Below are positions 9,206 to 18,400 of a stretch of 64,000 nucleotides of DNA, one piece after another. This DNA comes from Flavobacteriaceae bacterium (GTDB lineage: Bacteria > Bacteroidota > Bacteroidia > Flavobacteriales > Flavobacteriaceae), in assembly GCA_018669795.1 (NCBI GenBank), contig JABHSQ010000015.1, forward strand, positions 1-64,000, written 5' to 3'. A program made the position numbers and the translations under genes. How positions within the stretch are numbered: the first letter of the stretch is position 1; each line of letters begins with the position of its first letter. A model generated the notes under the pieces. The model had not been told where the DNA came from and did not search any database. It was given only the letters and a program-made list of their open reading frames with translations.

Positions 9206-9972
9206 TGTTGTTACATTCTAATATTTTGGGAGAAGGAAAACCATTTGTCATTCTTCATGGGTTTGTAGGAATGGGTGACAATTGGAAATCTTTAGGGAAG
9301 CGATTTTCAGAACAAGGCTGCCAAGTCCATTTAGTAGATCAGCGAAATCATGGAAGAAGTTTTCACAGTAAATCTTTTAATTATAATTTTTTAACTGAAG
9401 ATTTAAAAAAATATTGTGATTTTTACAAGTTAGAAGACTTCATCTTATTAGGTCATTCTATGGGAGGAAAAACAGCGATGAACTATGCTGTAAATTACCC
9501 CGATAACCTTTCAAAATTAATAATAGCAGACATTGGACCGAAACAATACCCTACGCATCACCAAGATATCTTAAAAGCGTTGTCAGCATTAGATTTTTCA
9601 ATAGTAAAAACAAGGAAAATAGCTAACGAAGTTATTTCAGAGTATATAAAAAACGATGGAGTAAGACAGTTTTTAGCTAAAAACTTGTATTGGAAACATC
9701 CAGATGAATTAGCACTTAGAATTAATCTTCCGGTGCTAATTGAAAATATTGAAGAGGTGGGTAAATTACTTTCAGAAAATTCAATATATCTTAAAGAAAC
9801 CTTGTTTTTAAGAGGAGCAAACTCTAATTATATTGAAAAAGCAGATGAGTTTTTAATTAAAAAACAGTTTCCAAATTCAGAGATTCAAACAATAGAAAAC
9901 GCTGGGCATTGGTTGCATGCTGAAAATCCTAAAGATTTTTATAATGAAGTGATGAATTTTATATCGATATAG
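9205..9972 (+). CDS. Alpha/beta-fold hydrolase (YbfF-like esterase)
   Basis: 255 residues forming one alpha/beta hydrolase domain. The oxyanion-loop motif LHGFVGMGDNW lies at about residues 18-28, the nucleophile elbow GHSMGGKTAM at about 87-96, and the catalytic His in NAGHWLHAE near the C-terminus. These match the YbfF group of small acyl-ester and acyl-CoA-type esterases; the natural substrate is not known. It shares a TAATG stop/start overlap with pdxJ. There is no signal peptide, so it is cytoplasmic. Confidence 0.88.
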   Translation: MLLHSNILGEGKPFVILHGFVGMGDNWKSLGKRFSEQGCQVHLVDQRNHGRSFHSKSFNYNFLTEDLKKYCDFYKLEDFILLGHSMGGKTAMNYAVNYPDNLSKLIIADIGPKQYPTHHQDILKALSALDFSIVKTRKIANEVISEYIKNDGVRQFLAKNLYWKHPDELALRINLPVLIENIEEVGKLLSENSIYLKETLFLRGANSNYIEKADEFLIKKQFPNSEIQTIENAGHWLHAENPKDFYNEVMNFISI

Positions 9973-10066
9973 AGTGAAGATGAATTTTCAAACACTAAGA
10001 GTATGGGTAGTTGTTTTTCTTATCAAAAATTGTAACTTTTTTAATATTTCAAAGACAAATTCAACA

Positions 10067-11779
10067 ATGACTATCAATATAAAAAAGCTTATAATTATAT
10101 GTTTATTCCTAATTACTGGTCTAACACTTTCTGCACAGAATAAAAAATCTCAAAATATTTCTGGAAAAGTAACTTATTTAAACGTAGCACTTCCCAATGT
10201 TAATATCATTGTGAATAATAATGAGCAAGGGACAGAATCAGATGAGAAAGGAAATTACCTAATAAAAGCTAATATTGGGGATGTCATAACCTATAATTAT
10301 GTCGGTTTTGAAATAATTACTATTTTAACAGAAGACATTACACGTGTTTTAAATATTGAAATGGTTGTTAAAGCTAATGATCTTGATGAAATAGTTATTA
10401 AATCAACGAATAAAGAGAGTGATTATAATAAATCTAAAGAGCGTTTTTCAACTTCGAAAGGCTTGGTGAACCAAGAAGCAGCAGGGTATTCTGTTGTTTA
10501 TATTGGAGGAAATAAAATAGATTTGATTTACGCTTCGCTAACCGAGGCACTCGACGGAAGGGTAGCTGGTGTTAGATTAGATCGCAGTACAGGTAAACTT
10601 GCTATTAGAACTAAGACTTCTATTTTTTATGATGCTCCTGTTTTATGGGATGTTGATGGTGTTATTTTTACTGATGAACCTCCAATAAATTTTGCTTCTA
10701 TTGAAAATATATTTATTCTTAAATCTTTAGCAGCAACAAATCTTTATGGAAGTCTAGGCGCTGGAGGAGTTATTGTAATTACCACAAAAATAGGAGCATT
10801 AATTAACAGTATTGAAGAAAAAAAGAACATCGCTAAACAATACACCAATAAAACAATTTATAACAATGATGCTTTTGTTATTTCTGAAAAAGAAATGTGG
10901 AATAGCAATAAAACTATTATTTTAAAAGGATTTAACAATAAACAAAAAGCATTTGATTATTATCAAAATAATATACAACCCCAACCAGATAGCTTCAGTG
11001 AAACAATAAAAATTGCTAGACTTTTTAATGCTTACTATAACGATCGCGACATATCAATTAATATCTTAAATGAGTTGCTTATTAAGTATCAAAAAAATCC
11101 AGAAATTGTAAAGGCAATTGCTTATCAAATAGATCATTTAAATGCGAACGTGGAAGCAGAAAAAATATACGAAAAGGTTTTTACATTACGTCCTGCTTAT
11201 GCTCAATCCTACCGTGACTTAGCTAACGTTTATATAAAAAACAACAAATTTAAAAGAGCTTGGCGAATGTATATGGGTTATATGCTTCAACAAAAAGTGG
11301 ATAGTGAGCAAAAAATAAATGAATTGCTTTTTAATGAAATGGAATGGCTTTATTACAATCGAAAAAATCAAGCAGGGATTAAAGAATCATTTGTCCCAAA
11401 TAACACCATTAGCGAATTTAGAAAAGATATCCGTTTGATTTTTGAATGGAATACCTCCGAAGCAGAATTTAATCTTGAGTTTGTAAATCCGGATAAGCAA
11501 TCTTACGTATTTGAACATAATTTAATTTCAAATAAAGAGCTAATAGAAAACGAAAAAAAAATAGGCTATTCAAGTAAAGAGTTTTTTATTGATTATTTGG
11601 GTGCAGAAGGATGGCTTATAAATATTACTTATTTGGGAAATAAAAAACCGGAACCTACCTTTTTTAAGGTAACAATATACACTAATTGGGGCAGTCCGAA
11701 TCAATCAGAAAACATTCATGTTTTTAATTTTGAAAAAGAAAGGGATAAGTTTCAGTTGTTTAAATTAACAAATCAATAA
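10067..11779 (+). CDS. CarboxypepD_reg/TonB-plug-like protein with a TPR region and no barrel
   Basis: 570 residues from the ATG at 10067, which places a normal signal peptide (KKLIIICLFLITGLTLSAQ) at the very N-terminus. The ATG at 9974 would put 31 odd residues before it. After the signal comes a carboxypeptidase-D regulatory-like domain (GKVTYLNVALPNVNI to about residue 95) and a plug-like domain (EALDGRVAGVRL ... NLYGSLGAGGVIVITTK, about 155-245), as at the N-terminus of SusC proteins. No beta-barrel follows; instead there are TPR-like helices (RPAYAQSYRDLANVYIKNNKF) and a C-terminal beta-rich region. It is probably periplasmic or at the outer membrane; function is unknown. Confidence 0.75.
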   Translation: MTINIKKLIIICLFLITGLTLSAQNKKSQNISGKVTYLNVALPNVNIIVNNNEQGTESDEKGNYLIKANIGDVITYNYVGFEIITILTEDITRVLNIEMVVKANDLDEIVIKSTNKESDYNKSKERFSTSKGLVNQEAAGYSVVYIGGNKIDLIYASLTEALDGRVAGVRLDRSTGKLAIRTKTSIFYDAPVLWDVDGVIFTDEPPINFASIENIFILKSLAATNLYGSLGAGGVIVITTKIGALINSIEEKKNIAKQYTNKTIYNNDAFVISEKEMWNSNKTIILKGFNNKQKAFDYYQNNIQPQPDSFSETIKIARLFNAYYNDRDISINILNELLIKYQKNPEIVKAIAYQIDHLNANVEAEKIYEKVFTLRPAYAQSYRDLANVYIKNNKFKRAWRMYMGYMLQQKVDSEQKINELLFNEMEWLYYNRKNQAGIKESFVPNNTISEFRKDIRLIFEWNTSEAEFNLEFVNPDKQSYVFEHNLISNKELIENEKKIGYSSKEFFIDYLGAEGWLINITYLGNKKPEPTFFKVTIYTNWGSPNQSENIHVFNFEKERDKFQLFKLTNQ

Positions 11780-11813
11780 ATCATATAACTTTATATCTTT
11801 ATAAAAAAAAATC

Positions 11814-12167
11814 ATGAAGTGGATTTTAAAACTATTACTAACTGCACTAGCAGTTTTATTATTAGCAAATATATTGCCAGGAGTAGCTGTTACCAGTTAT
11901 GCATATGCGGTATGGGTAGCGGTAGTTATTGGATTGCTTAATGGCTTTGTAAGACCTCTGTTGATTTTTTTAACCTTACCAGCAACCCTAATTACTTTAG
12001 GATTGTTCTTGTTTATAATAAATGCGTGTATCATTTTAATAGCTGCAAATTTCTTGGGTGGTTTTACGGTAGAATCGTTTTGGTGGGCATTGTTATTTAG
12101 CTTGCTGTTGTCATTTTTGCAATCGGTATTACATTCCTTCCTTAAGGAAGATAGACAACAGTCTTAA
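11814..12167 (+). CDS. Phage holin family 4 (YvlD-like) membrane protein
   Basis: 117 residues, almost entirely hydrophobic with about four membrane segments (LLLTALAVLLLANILPGV, YAVWVAVVIGLLNGFV, LPATLITLGLFLFIINACIIL, WWALLFSLLLSFLQSV). The conserved NGFVRPLLIFLTLPATLITLG core is diagnostic of the YvlD / phage_holin_4_2 family (quoted only as a label; key residues are Asn, Arg-Pro and Leu-Pro). Despite the name, chromosomal members are not holins in any proven sense; some affect membrane stress responses. It stands alone between the plug-TPR gene and tig. Confidence 0.85.
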   Translation: MKWILKLLLTALAVLLLANILPGVAVTSYAYAVWVAVVIGLLNGFVRPLLIFLTLPATLITLGLFLFIINACIILIAANFLGGFTVESFWWALLFSLLLSFLQSVLHSFLKEDRQQS

Positions 12168-12183
12168 TCAATTCTTAAAATAC

Positions 12184-12214
12184 TTGTATTGAGGGCTTTC
12201 ATTTTGTATTTTTG
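12184..12214 (+). promoter_or_regulatory. Promoter of tig
   Basis: TTG (12184-12186), a 20-base spacer and an exact TATTTTTG (12207-12214) give a full Bacteroidota housekeeping promoter. The start site should be near 12220, about 30 bases before the trigger factor ATG. Confidence 0.7.
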
Positions 12215-12250
12215 CACTCCCAAAAATAGGGGGTAAAAATATTTAAGAAA

Positions 12251-13573
12251 ATGGAGATCACAAAAAAAGACATTGATAGTTTAAATGCGGTTCTAACCGT
12301 AGCAGTTAAAGAAGAAGACTATTCTGGTAAAGTTCAAAAGATATTGACCGATTACCGTAAAACAGCAAACATTCCTGGTTTTAGAAAAGGACATGTGCCA
12401 ATGGGGATGGTTAAAAAGCAATATGGTAAAGCGGTATTAGTTGAAGAGGTTAATAAAATTCTTCAAGAAGCATTACATAACTATCTTACTGAAGAAAAAT
12501 TAGATGTTTTGGGAAATCCACTTCCAAAAAATGACACTAAAACAGACTGGGATACACCAAATTTTTCTTTTGATTTCGAATTGGGATTATCTCCAAAATT
12601 TGAAGTAGATGTTGTTGGTAAAAAAGCAATTACTCATTATAATATTGTTGCAGATGATAAAATGATCAATGATCAGGTTACTTCTATTCGCATGCAATAT
12701 GGGGAATTAATTGCTAAAAATGAAGTTGAAAAGAATGATGAAATAACTGGAGTTTTTATTAATGAAGAAAAAGGAATTGATAAAAACACTTCTTTCCCTT
12801 TAGAAATTATAAAAGGAAAAACACAAGCCAAAAAATTCATTGGAGCTAAGGTTGGAGATGTTCTTGTTTTAAAGACCAAAGGATTGTTTGCAGATGATCA
12901 CCAAAATCAAACCTATTTAGATGTTTCTCATGATGATGCTCACGGATTAGATATTGATGTAAATTTTCAAATTAAAGAAGTGAATAAACGTGAAATGGCT
13001 GAATTAAACCAAGATTTCTTTGATAAGATTTTTGGGAAAGATGTGGTTAAAACAAAAGAGGAATTAAAAGCAAAAATTAAGGAAGACGCAGAAAGGCAAT
13101 TTGTTCAGCAAAGTGATCAAAAATTGATGGATGAGGTTGTTGAATCTTTAATCTCCAATACTAAATTTGATCTACCTGGTGAGTTTTTGACAAGATGGAT
13201 TCAGTCTTCTGGTAAAAGCCCAATGACTGAGGAAGAAGCAAAAGTTGAATATGAAAAAAGTGAAAAAGGATTGCGTTTTCAATTAATCGAAGGAAAAATC
13301 AGAAAAGATAATAACATTCAAGTTTCATTTGATGAGTTAAAAGATCATTCAAAAAATTTAATAAAAGGGCAAATGGCACAATATGGTCAAGCAAATCCTT
13401 CTGAAGAGGAATTGGATTCTATAGCTGCTCGCATTATGTCTAATCAAGAAGAGGTAAAGCGTCTTTCAGAACAATTAAATAGTCAAAAACTATTAAATTT
13501 CTTTAAGGAAACAACAAAATTAAAGACCAAAGAAATAGCGTATGATAAATTTATTAAAGAGGTGCATGGTTAA
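12251..13573 (+). CDS. tig: Trigger factor
   Basis: Ribosome-associated chaperone that meets nascent chains at the exit tunnel. 440 residues. The N-terminal ribosome-binding signature is clear: GFRKGHVPMGMVKKQYG at about residues 42-58 (the family's GFRxGK loop, here GFRKGH). The central PPIase-like region is degenerate, and the C-terminal helical arms are rich in Lys and Glu (EEAKVEYEKSEKGLRFQLIEG, in part). It has its own promoter and is followed by clpP and clpX, the same chaperone-protease neighbourhood as in many bacteria. Confidence 0.95.
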   Translation: MEITKKDIDSLNAVLTVAVKEEDYSGKVQKILTDYRKTANIPGFRKGHVPMGMVKKQYGKAVLVEEVNKILQEALHNYLTEEKLDVLGNPLPKNDTKTDWDTPNFSFDFELGLSPKFEVDVVGKKAITHYNIVADDKMINDQVTSIRMQYGELIAKNEVEKNDEITGVFINEEKGIDKNTSFPLEIIKGKTQAKKFIGAKVGDVLVLKTKGLFADDHQNQTYLDVSHDDAHGLDIDVNFQIKEVNKREMAELNQDFFDKIFGKDVVKTKEELKAKIKEDAERQFVQQSDQKLMDEVVESLISNTKFDLPGEFLTRWIQSSGKSPMTEEEAKVEYEKSEKGLRFQLIEGKIRKDNNIQVSFDELKDHSKNLIKGQMAQYGQANPSEEELDSIAARIMSNQEEVKRLSEQLNSQKLLNFFKETTKLKTKEIAYDKFIKEVHG

Positions 13574-13601
13574 ATTAAAAGCGCTCTAAAAAATAATTCG
13601 A

Positions 13602-13609
13602 TAATTTTG
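13602..13609 (+). promoter_or_regulatory. -7 promoter box upstream of clpP
   Basis: Exact TAATTTTG match to TAnnTTTG. If used, it gives clpP a leader of roughly 100 bases that contains two small hairpins (13619-13637 and 13667-13687). A weaker box TATATTTA (13655-13662) lies closer to the gene. Confidence 0.4.
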
Positions 13610-13662
13610 AAGTTTTCGTTCCGAACTTGATTCGGAATTCAAGGATAAAATAAGTATATTTA

Positions 13663-13696
13663 GGCCGTTGAATGACTGATGTTCAACACCTTTTTT
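13663..13696 (+). terminator. Terminator-like hairpin between tig and clpP
   Basis: Stem GTTGAA/TTCAAC (13667-13672 with 13682-13687), flanked by GG (13663-13664) that can pair with CC (13689-13690), followed by six T residues at 13691-13696. It looks like a modest intrinsic terminator 20 bases before the clpP ATG. It may end tig transcripts or form part of the clpP leader. Confidence 0.4.
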
Positions 13697-13716
13697 ATAA
13701 AAAAACAATATAATAT

Positions 13717-14388
13717 ATGAACTACGGAGAAGAGTTTAAAAAATTCGCAATCAAAGATCAAGGAATTAATAGCATGTATTACGATGCAATAACAAGTAGT
13801 ATGAATCCAATGGGATTTACACCAAATATTATTGAAGAACGTCAGATGAACGTTGTTGCAATGGATGTATTTTCACGTTTAATGATGGATCGAATCATAT
13901 TTTTAGGAACAGGAATTAATGATCAAATTGCTAATATTGTTCAAGCACAATTATTGTTTTTAGAGAGTACAGATGCTTCTAAAGATATTCAAATTTATAT
14001 CAACTCTCCAGGTGGAGGTGTGTATGCAGGTCTGGGTATTTATGATACAATGCAATTTATTAAGCCTGACGTTGCAACTATTTGCACCGGTATGGCAGCT
14101 TCTATGGGTGCCGTTTTATTATGTGCAGGAGCAAAAGGAAAACGAAGTGGGTTAACACACTCAAGAGTAATGATACACCAACCATTAGGTGGTGCACAAG
14201 GGCAAGCGAGTGATATAGAAATTACAACAAGAGAAATACTTGCCTTGAAAAAAGAATTATATGATATTATCGCTAAACATTCTGGACAAAAATATGATAA
14301 GGTATATGAGGACAGTGATCGTGATTATTGGATGAAAGCCGATAAAGCGCTAGCATATGGAATGATTGATGAGATCTTAGTGCGATAA
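13717..14388 (+). CDS. clpP: ATP-dependent Clp protease proteolytic subunit
   Basis: Serine protease chamber of ClpXP. 223 residues. The catalytic triad is intact: Ser129 in TGMAASMGA, His154 in MIHQPLGG, and Asp203 in SDRDYWM; the Ser-His and His-Asp spacings (25 and 49) equal those of E. coli ClpP. The GQASDIEI and SPGGGVYAGLGIYDTM segments are typical. About 30 residues precede the core (NSMYYDAITSSMNPMG), an N-terminal extension usual in Flavobacteriia. It lies directly upstream of clpX, with 68 bases between the genes. Confidence 0.97.
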   Translation: MNYGEEFKKFAIKDQGINSMYYDAITSSMNPMGFTPNIIEERQMNVVAMDVFSRLMMDRIIFLGTGINDQIANIVQAQLLFLESTDASKDIQIYINSPGGGVYAGLGIYDTMQFIKPDVATICTGMAASMGAVLLCAGAKGKRSGLTHSRVMIHQPLGGAQGQASDIEITTREILALKKELYDIIAKHSGQKYDKVYEDSDRDYWMKADKALAYGMIDEILVR

Positions 14389-14456
14389 TTGAAAAAATAG
14401 TACAATAAAATTTATAATGTTTTTGCCTCTGCAGAAATATAATTAAGAAGAGGATT

Positions 14457-15689
14457 ATGTCAAAAGAAGAATTAGAATGTTCATTTTGTGGTCGTAAAAA
14501 ACCAGATACTAATTTATTGATTGCTGGTATAGATGCACATATTTGTGATCGTTGTATAGAGCAAGCTCATGGGATTGTTGCGGAAGAGCCAACACATTCG
14601 TCAAATAGTGATTTGTCAGATGAATTAATGCTTAAAAAGCCAAGAATTATTAAAGAGTTTTTGGACGAATACATTATTGGACAAGATTATTCTAAAAAAA
14701 TAATGTCGGTTGCTGTATATAACCACTATAAAAGATTGTTGCAAATAAACACGGATGATGATGTAGAGATAGAAAAAAGTAACATCATTATTGTAGGTGA
14801 TACAGGAACAGGAAAAACATTAATGGCAAAAACCATTGCTAGAATGTTAAATGTGCCTTTAGCTATAGTAGATGCTACCGTATTAACAGAAGCAGGATAT
14901 GTTGGGGAAGATGTGGAAAGTATTTTAACTCGTTTACTACAAGCTGCCGATTATAATGTAGATAAAGCACAACATGGAATTGTATTTATTGATGAAATAG
15001 ATAAAATTGCACGCAAAGGAGACAATCCTTCTATAACTCGTGATGTTAGTGGTGAAGGAGTACAACAAGCTTTACTTAAATTATTAGAAGGTACCGTTGT
15101 AAATGTTCCTCCAAAGGGAGGGCGTAAACATCCAGATCAAAAATTTATCGAAGTAAATACAGAAAACATCTTGTTTATTGCAGGTGGTGCTTTTAATGGG
15201 ATAGACCGTAAGATTTCTAAGCGTTTAAATTTACAAGCAGTTGGTTTTAGTGCTTCTATGCAAGAAGATGGAGTGGATCGAGATAATTTATTAAAATACA
15301 TTATACCAAAAGATTTAAAAGACTTTGGATTGATTCCTGAAATTATTGGTCGTCTACCTGTATTAACTTACATGAATCCTTTAGATGAGGCAACTTTAAG
15401 AGCGATATTAACGGAGCCTAAAAATGCGATAATTAAACAATATGAAAAATTGTTTGCGATGGATGATGTTAAGTTTACCATTACTGAAGAGGCTTTAAAT
15501 TTTATCGTAAAAAAAGCGGTGGAATATAAACTAGGAGCTAGAGGTCTGCGATCGCTTTGTGAAGCTGTTTTAACCGATGCCATGTTTGAAATGCCTGATG
15601 GAAATGATAAAACATTAGAAGTTTCCAGAGAATATGTAGAACAAAAACTCAATAAATCGACCATTAAGAAATTAAAAGCAGTTTCTTAA
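14457..15689 (+). CDS. clpX: ATP-dependent Clp protease ATP-binding subunit ClpX
   Basis: AAA+ unfoldase that feeds ClpP. 410 residues. The N-terminal zinc-binding domain has Cys8, Cys11, Cys30 and Cys33 (CSFCGRKK ... CDRC). Walker A is GDTGTGKT at 114-121; the second residue is Asp where Pro is usual, a small variation outside the phosphate-contacting positions. Walker B is [11 protein letters not shown]. The IGF-like loop that docks ClpP and the RKH pore loop (GGRKHPDQ) are in the central region, and [11 protein letters not shown] is the sensor 2 segment. It forms an operon or close pair with clpP. Confidence 0.97.
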   Translation: MSKEELECSFCGRKKPDTNLLIAGIDAHICDRCIEQAHGIVAEEPTHSSNSDLSDELMLKKPRIIKEFLDEYIIGQDYSKKIMSVAVYNHYKRLLQINTDDDVEIEKSNIIIVGDTGTGKTLMAKTIARMLNVPLAIVDATVLTEAGYVGEDVESILTRLLQAADYNVDKAQHGIVFIDEIDKIARKGDNPSITRDVSGEGVQQALLKLLEGTVVNVPPKGGRKHPDQKFIEVNTENILFIAGGAFNGIDRKISKRLNLQAVGFSASMQEDGVDRDNLLKYIIPKDLKDFGLIPEIIGRLPVLTYMNPLDEATLRAILTEPKNAIIKQYEKLFAMDDVKFTITEEALNFIVKKAVEYKLGARGLRSLCEAVLTDAMFEMPDGNDKTLEVSREYVEQKLNKSTIKKLKAVS

Positions 15690-15740
15690 ATTTATTTTTG
15701 TTCTTTAAAGTATAAGCCACAAATGACGTTTTAGAATTCT

Positions 15741-15779
15741 TTTTTTTTGCTGCATAGGATCCGCAAGAAGCAAAAAAAA
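15741..15779. repeat. Inverted repeat between the convergent clpX and GH3 genes
   Basis: TTTTTTTTGCT (15741-15751) pairs with AGCAAAAAAAA (15769-15779) around a 17-base loop containing GGATCC. The T and A tracts are inside the stem rather than after it, so this is not a textbook intrinsic terminator, although its position between two converging genes suggests a 3'-end role. Confidence 0.45.
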
Positions 15780-15797
15780 TAGCAAAGCATAAAACAG

Positions 15798-17309
15798 CTA
15801 ATTATTTTTTAGTAATTCTTCTAAAAATTCTCGAGAATTAGATAAACGAGGTATTTTATGCTGTCCTCCTAATTTGTCATTTTGTTTTAACCAATCTTTA
15901 AATAGGTCTTTCCTAGCAGTATGTATTTTCGGGAACTTTAGCGTAATATTACGATATCTTTTTGCTTCATAATCACTATTTACTTCTTGTAAAAAAGCAT
16001 CTAATAATTGATTAAAAGTATCGATATCATATGGGTGTTTTTTAAATTCAATAATCCATTCATGAGCACCCTTTTCTTTTCCTTCCATAAAAATAGGTCC
16101 TGCGGTATAATCAATAATTTCAGAATGGGTTAACTTAGCTGCTTTTCGCAATGCTGCTTCTGCATTTTCAATGATTAATTCTTCTCCAAAAACATTAATA
16201 TGATGTTTGGTACGCCCAGTTACTTTTATTCGGTAAGGGTTAATGGATGTAAATCGTATAGTATCTCCAATTTTATAACGCCATAAACCTGCATTTGTAG
16301 TTATAACAATGGCATAGTTTTTATCTAATTGTACTTCACTTAAGGGAATAATAATTTCTTCCATACTATCATAAGTATCCATTGGAATGAATTCATAAAA
16401 AATTCCGTAATCCAACATTAATAACAATTCTTTACTATTATTTCTATCTTGAATTGCAAAAAAACCTTCGGAAGCATTATAGGTTTCATAATACAAAAAG
16501 TTATTCTTAGGCAGTAATTTCTTGTACTGTTCTAGATAGGGGTCAAAGCTAACGCCTCCATGAAAATAGACTTCTAAATTGGGCCATATTTCAAATAAAT
16601 TATTTTTCCCAGTGCTTTCTGCCACTTGGTTTAATAAAACCAATACCCAAGATGGAACTCCTAAAAGGCTGGTCACATTCTCATTTATGGTTTCATCGAC
16701 AATGGCTTGCATTTTAGTTTCCCAATCAGGCATTAACGAAACTTCATTACTTGGAGTGCTACTAAATTCAGCCCAAAAAGGCATGTTGTCTATTAATATA
16801 GCAGAAAGATCACCAAATACAGTTCCATTTTCTTTATATAATTCCTTGCTTCCGCCTAAACGCAAACTTTTTCCAAGAAATAATTCGGAATCTGGATTGT
16901 TGTTTAAATATAAACATAACAAATCTTTGCTTGCTGCATAATGACATTCTTCTAGGGATTCATTACTTACCGGTAAAAATTTACTTTTTGCATTGGTAGT
17001 TCCACTAGATTTAGCAAACCATTTTATTGGTGTTGGCCAGAAAATATTGCTTTCTCCTTTTCTCGCTCTTTCATAATTAGATTCATTGTCTTCATAGGTA
17101 GTTACTGGAATTCTTTCAGCAAAATCGGTATAAGTTTTAATACTTTTAAAATCGTATTGATTACCAATTTCAGTATGCTTAGCTTTATTTATCAATCCTT
17201 TTAAAAGTTCTTCCTGAACATCAATAGGGTACTTTAAGAATAAATCTATTTGATGTATTCTTTTTTTTAAAAACCAAGTGGCTATAGAATTTACTATTGG
17301 TAACGGCAT
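15798..17309 (-). CDS. GH3 auxin-responsive-promoter family protein
   Basis: 503 residues of the GH3 acyl-acid-amido synthetase fold (ANL adenylate-forming superfamily). Motifs: the phosphate loop KSSGTTNAKSKFLPVS (about residues 93-108), the YNASEGFFAIQD segment (about 275-286) and the C-terminal YRIKVTGRTKHHINVFGEEL hinge. In plants GH3 enzymes join amino acids to auxin or jasmonate; the bacterial members, common in Bacteroidota, have no settled substrate. It is divergent from the DUF2797 gene across 134 bases, a pair that often occurs together in this class. The adenylation chemistry is supported; the product is not. Confidence 0.88.
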   Translation of the reverse strand: MPLPIVNSIATWFLKKRIHQIDLFLKYPIDVQEELLKGLINKAKHTEIGNQYDFKSIKTYTDFAERIPVTTYEDNESNYERARKGESNIFWPTPIKWFAKSSGTTNAKSKFLPVSNESLEECHYAASKDLLCLYLNNNPDSELFLGKSLRLGGSKELYKENGTVFGDLSAILIDNMPFWAEFSSTPSNEVSLMPDWETKMQAIVDETINENVTSLLGVPSWVLVLLNQVAESTGKNNLFEIWPNLEVYFHGGVSFDPYLEQYKKLLPKNNFLYYETYNASEGFFAIQDRNNSKELLLMLDYGIFYEFIPMDTYDSMEEIIIPLSEVQLDKNYAIVITTNAGLWRYKIGDTIRFTSINPYRIKVTGRTKHHINVFGEELIIENAEAALRKAAKLTHSEIIDYTAGPIFMEGKEKGAHEWIIEFKKHPYDIDTFNQLLDAFLQEVNSDYEAKRYRNITLKFPKIHTARKDLFKDWLKQNDKLGGQHKIPRLSNSREFLEELLKNN

Positions 17310-17443
17310 TTTTAAAATGTATCTTTATGGAATAAAAATAATCATTTTATTTCTATGAAACCTCTGTAATTAAAACTTGTTTTTAAATGAAATCAAGAAT
17401 TAAGATATTTCATATGGCCTATTTAATTAATTAGTGAAAACTT

Positions 17444-18238
17444 ATGAACTACCAAGGTGTACTCACAAAAATGCAAACCGAATTAGGCTACCCAATACAA
17501 TACTATTTAGTTTTTAAGGATGATTTTTTGAATGTCAATCAATTGCTTGATAAAAAAGTAACGATAAATTTTGAGGGGTATCAGTGTTTAAATTGTGGAA
17601 AAACAAAAAAAATATACCGTCAGGGTTTTTGTTACGATTGTTTTTATAAAATTCCACAAGCAGCAGATTGGATCATAAAACCTGAATTAAGTAAAGCGCA
17701 TTTAAATATTGAAGATCGAGATTTAGATTATGAAAAAGCGGTACAATTAAAACCACATATTGTCTATTTGGCAAATAGTAGTAATGTAAAAGTGGGTGTT
17801 ACACGTAAAACTCAAGTTCCAACACGTTGGATTGATCAAGGTGCTCATGAGGCAATTGAAATTGTTGAAGTACCAAATAGGTATTTAGCAGGTATTACGG
17901 AAGTTGCATTAAAAAATTATGTTGGTGATAAAACTAATTGGCGGACTATGATCACCAATAAAATAGCTGATGAAAATTTAGTAGCATGGAGAGATAAATT
18001 AAAACAATATATCCCTGAGGAAGCAAAACCTTATTTTATTGAAAATAACAAAGTAACTCATATGGATTTTCCAGTGTTACAGTATCCTCAGAAACCAAAA
18101 AGTTTAAATTTAGTAAAAACACCAAATTTTGAAGGGTTTTTAAAAGGAATTAAAGGGCAGTATTTAATCTTTGAAGACAACACCATTTTTAATGTAAGAA
18201 GTAATGAAGGTTTTGTAGTAACTATTAAAGTTAACTAA
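17444..18238 (+). CDS. DUF2797 protein with zinc ribbon and GIY-YIG-like core
   Basis: 264 residues. A zinc ribbon is made by CLNC (about residues 47-50) and CYDC (about 66-69). After it comes HIVYLANSSNVKVGVTRKTQ and RWIDQGAHEA, which resemble the core strand and Arg helix of GIY-YIG-type nucleases, although key catalytic residues are not all obvious. No biological role has been assigned to the family as far as I know. It is divergent from the GH3 gene and is followed by a clean terminator, so it is a single-gene unit. Confidence 0.8.
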   Translation: MNYQGVLTKMQTELGYPIQYYLVFKDDFLNVNQLLDKKVTINFEGYQCLNCGKTKKIYRQGFCYDCFYKIPQAADWIIKPELSKAHLNIEDRDLDYEKAVQLKPHIVYLANSSNVKVGVTRKTQVPTRWIDQGAHEAIEIVEVPNRYLAGITEVALKNYVGDKTNWRTMITNKIADENLVAWRDKLKQYIPEEAKPYFIENNKVTHMDFPVLQYPQKPKSLNLVKTPNFEGFLKGIKGQYLIFEDNTIFNVRSNEGFVVTIKVN

Positions 18239-18291
18239 TAAAAAATCAGGAGGATTTAAAATTGTTGCAGCTAGAATGAGAACTATTCGTT

Positions 18292-18311
18292 GATCAGAAA
18301 ACTGATCTTTT
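18292..18311 (+). terminator. Intrinsic terminator after the DUF2797 gene
   Basis: Stem GATCAG (18292-18297), AAAA loop, CTGATC (18302-18307), then TTTT and further T/A-rich bases. It separates the DUF2797 gene from folK-dNK. Confidence 0.75.
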
Positions 18312-18368
18312 ATATAAGATTCGACACAAGATTTTAAGTTTTTTAAAGATACTTATAAAGCTTTTACT

Positions 18369-18376
18369 TAATTTTG
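18369..18376 (+). promoter_or_regulatory. -7 promoter box overlapping the TTG start candidate of folK-dNK
   Basis: Exact TAATTTTG match to TAnnTTTG. Its last three bases are the TTG at 18374-18376, which is the only ATG/GTG/TTG start in frame for the next gene. If this box is used, the transcript begins near 18382 and cannot contain that TTG, which favours the ATT at 18401 as start. Confidence 0.55.
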
Positions 18377-18400
18377 TGTTTCAAGTTAAAAAAGAATTCC

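Noticed and set aside
9974-10066. Upstream ATG of the plug-TPR gene as the real start
   Set aside because: It would put about 31 residues before a standard signal peptide; the ATG at 10067 gives a normal export signal.
15741-15779. Inverted repeat as an intrinsic terminator of clpX
   Set aside because: The T and A tracts lie within the stem and no T run follows it on either strand, so it is listed only as a repeat.
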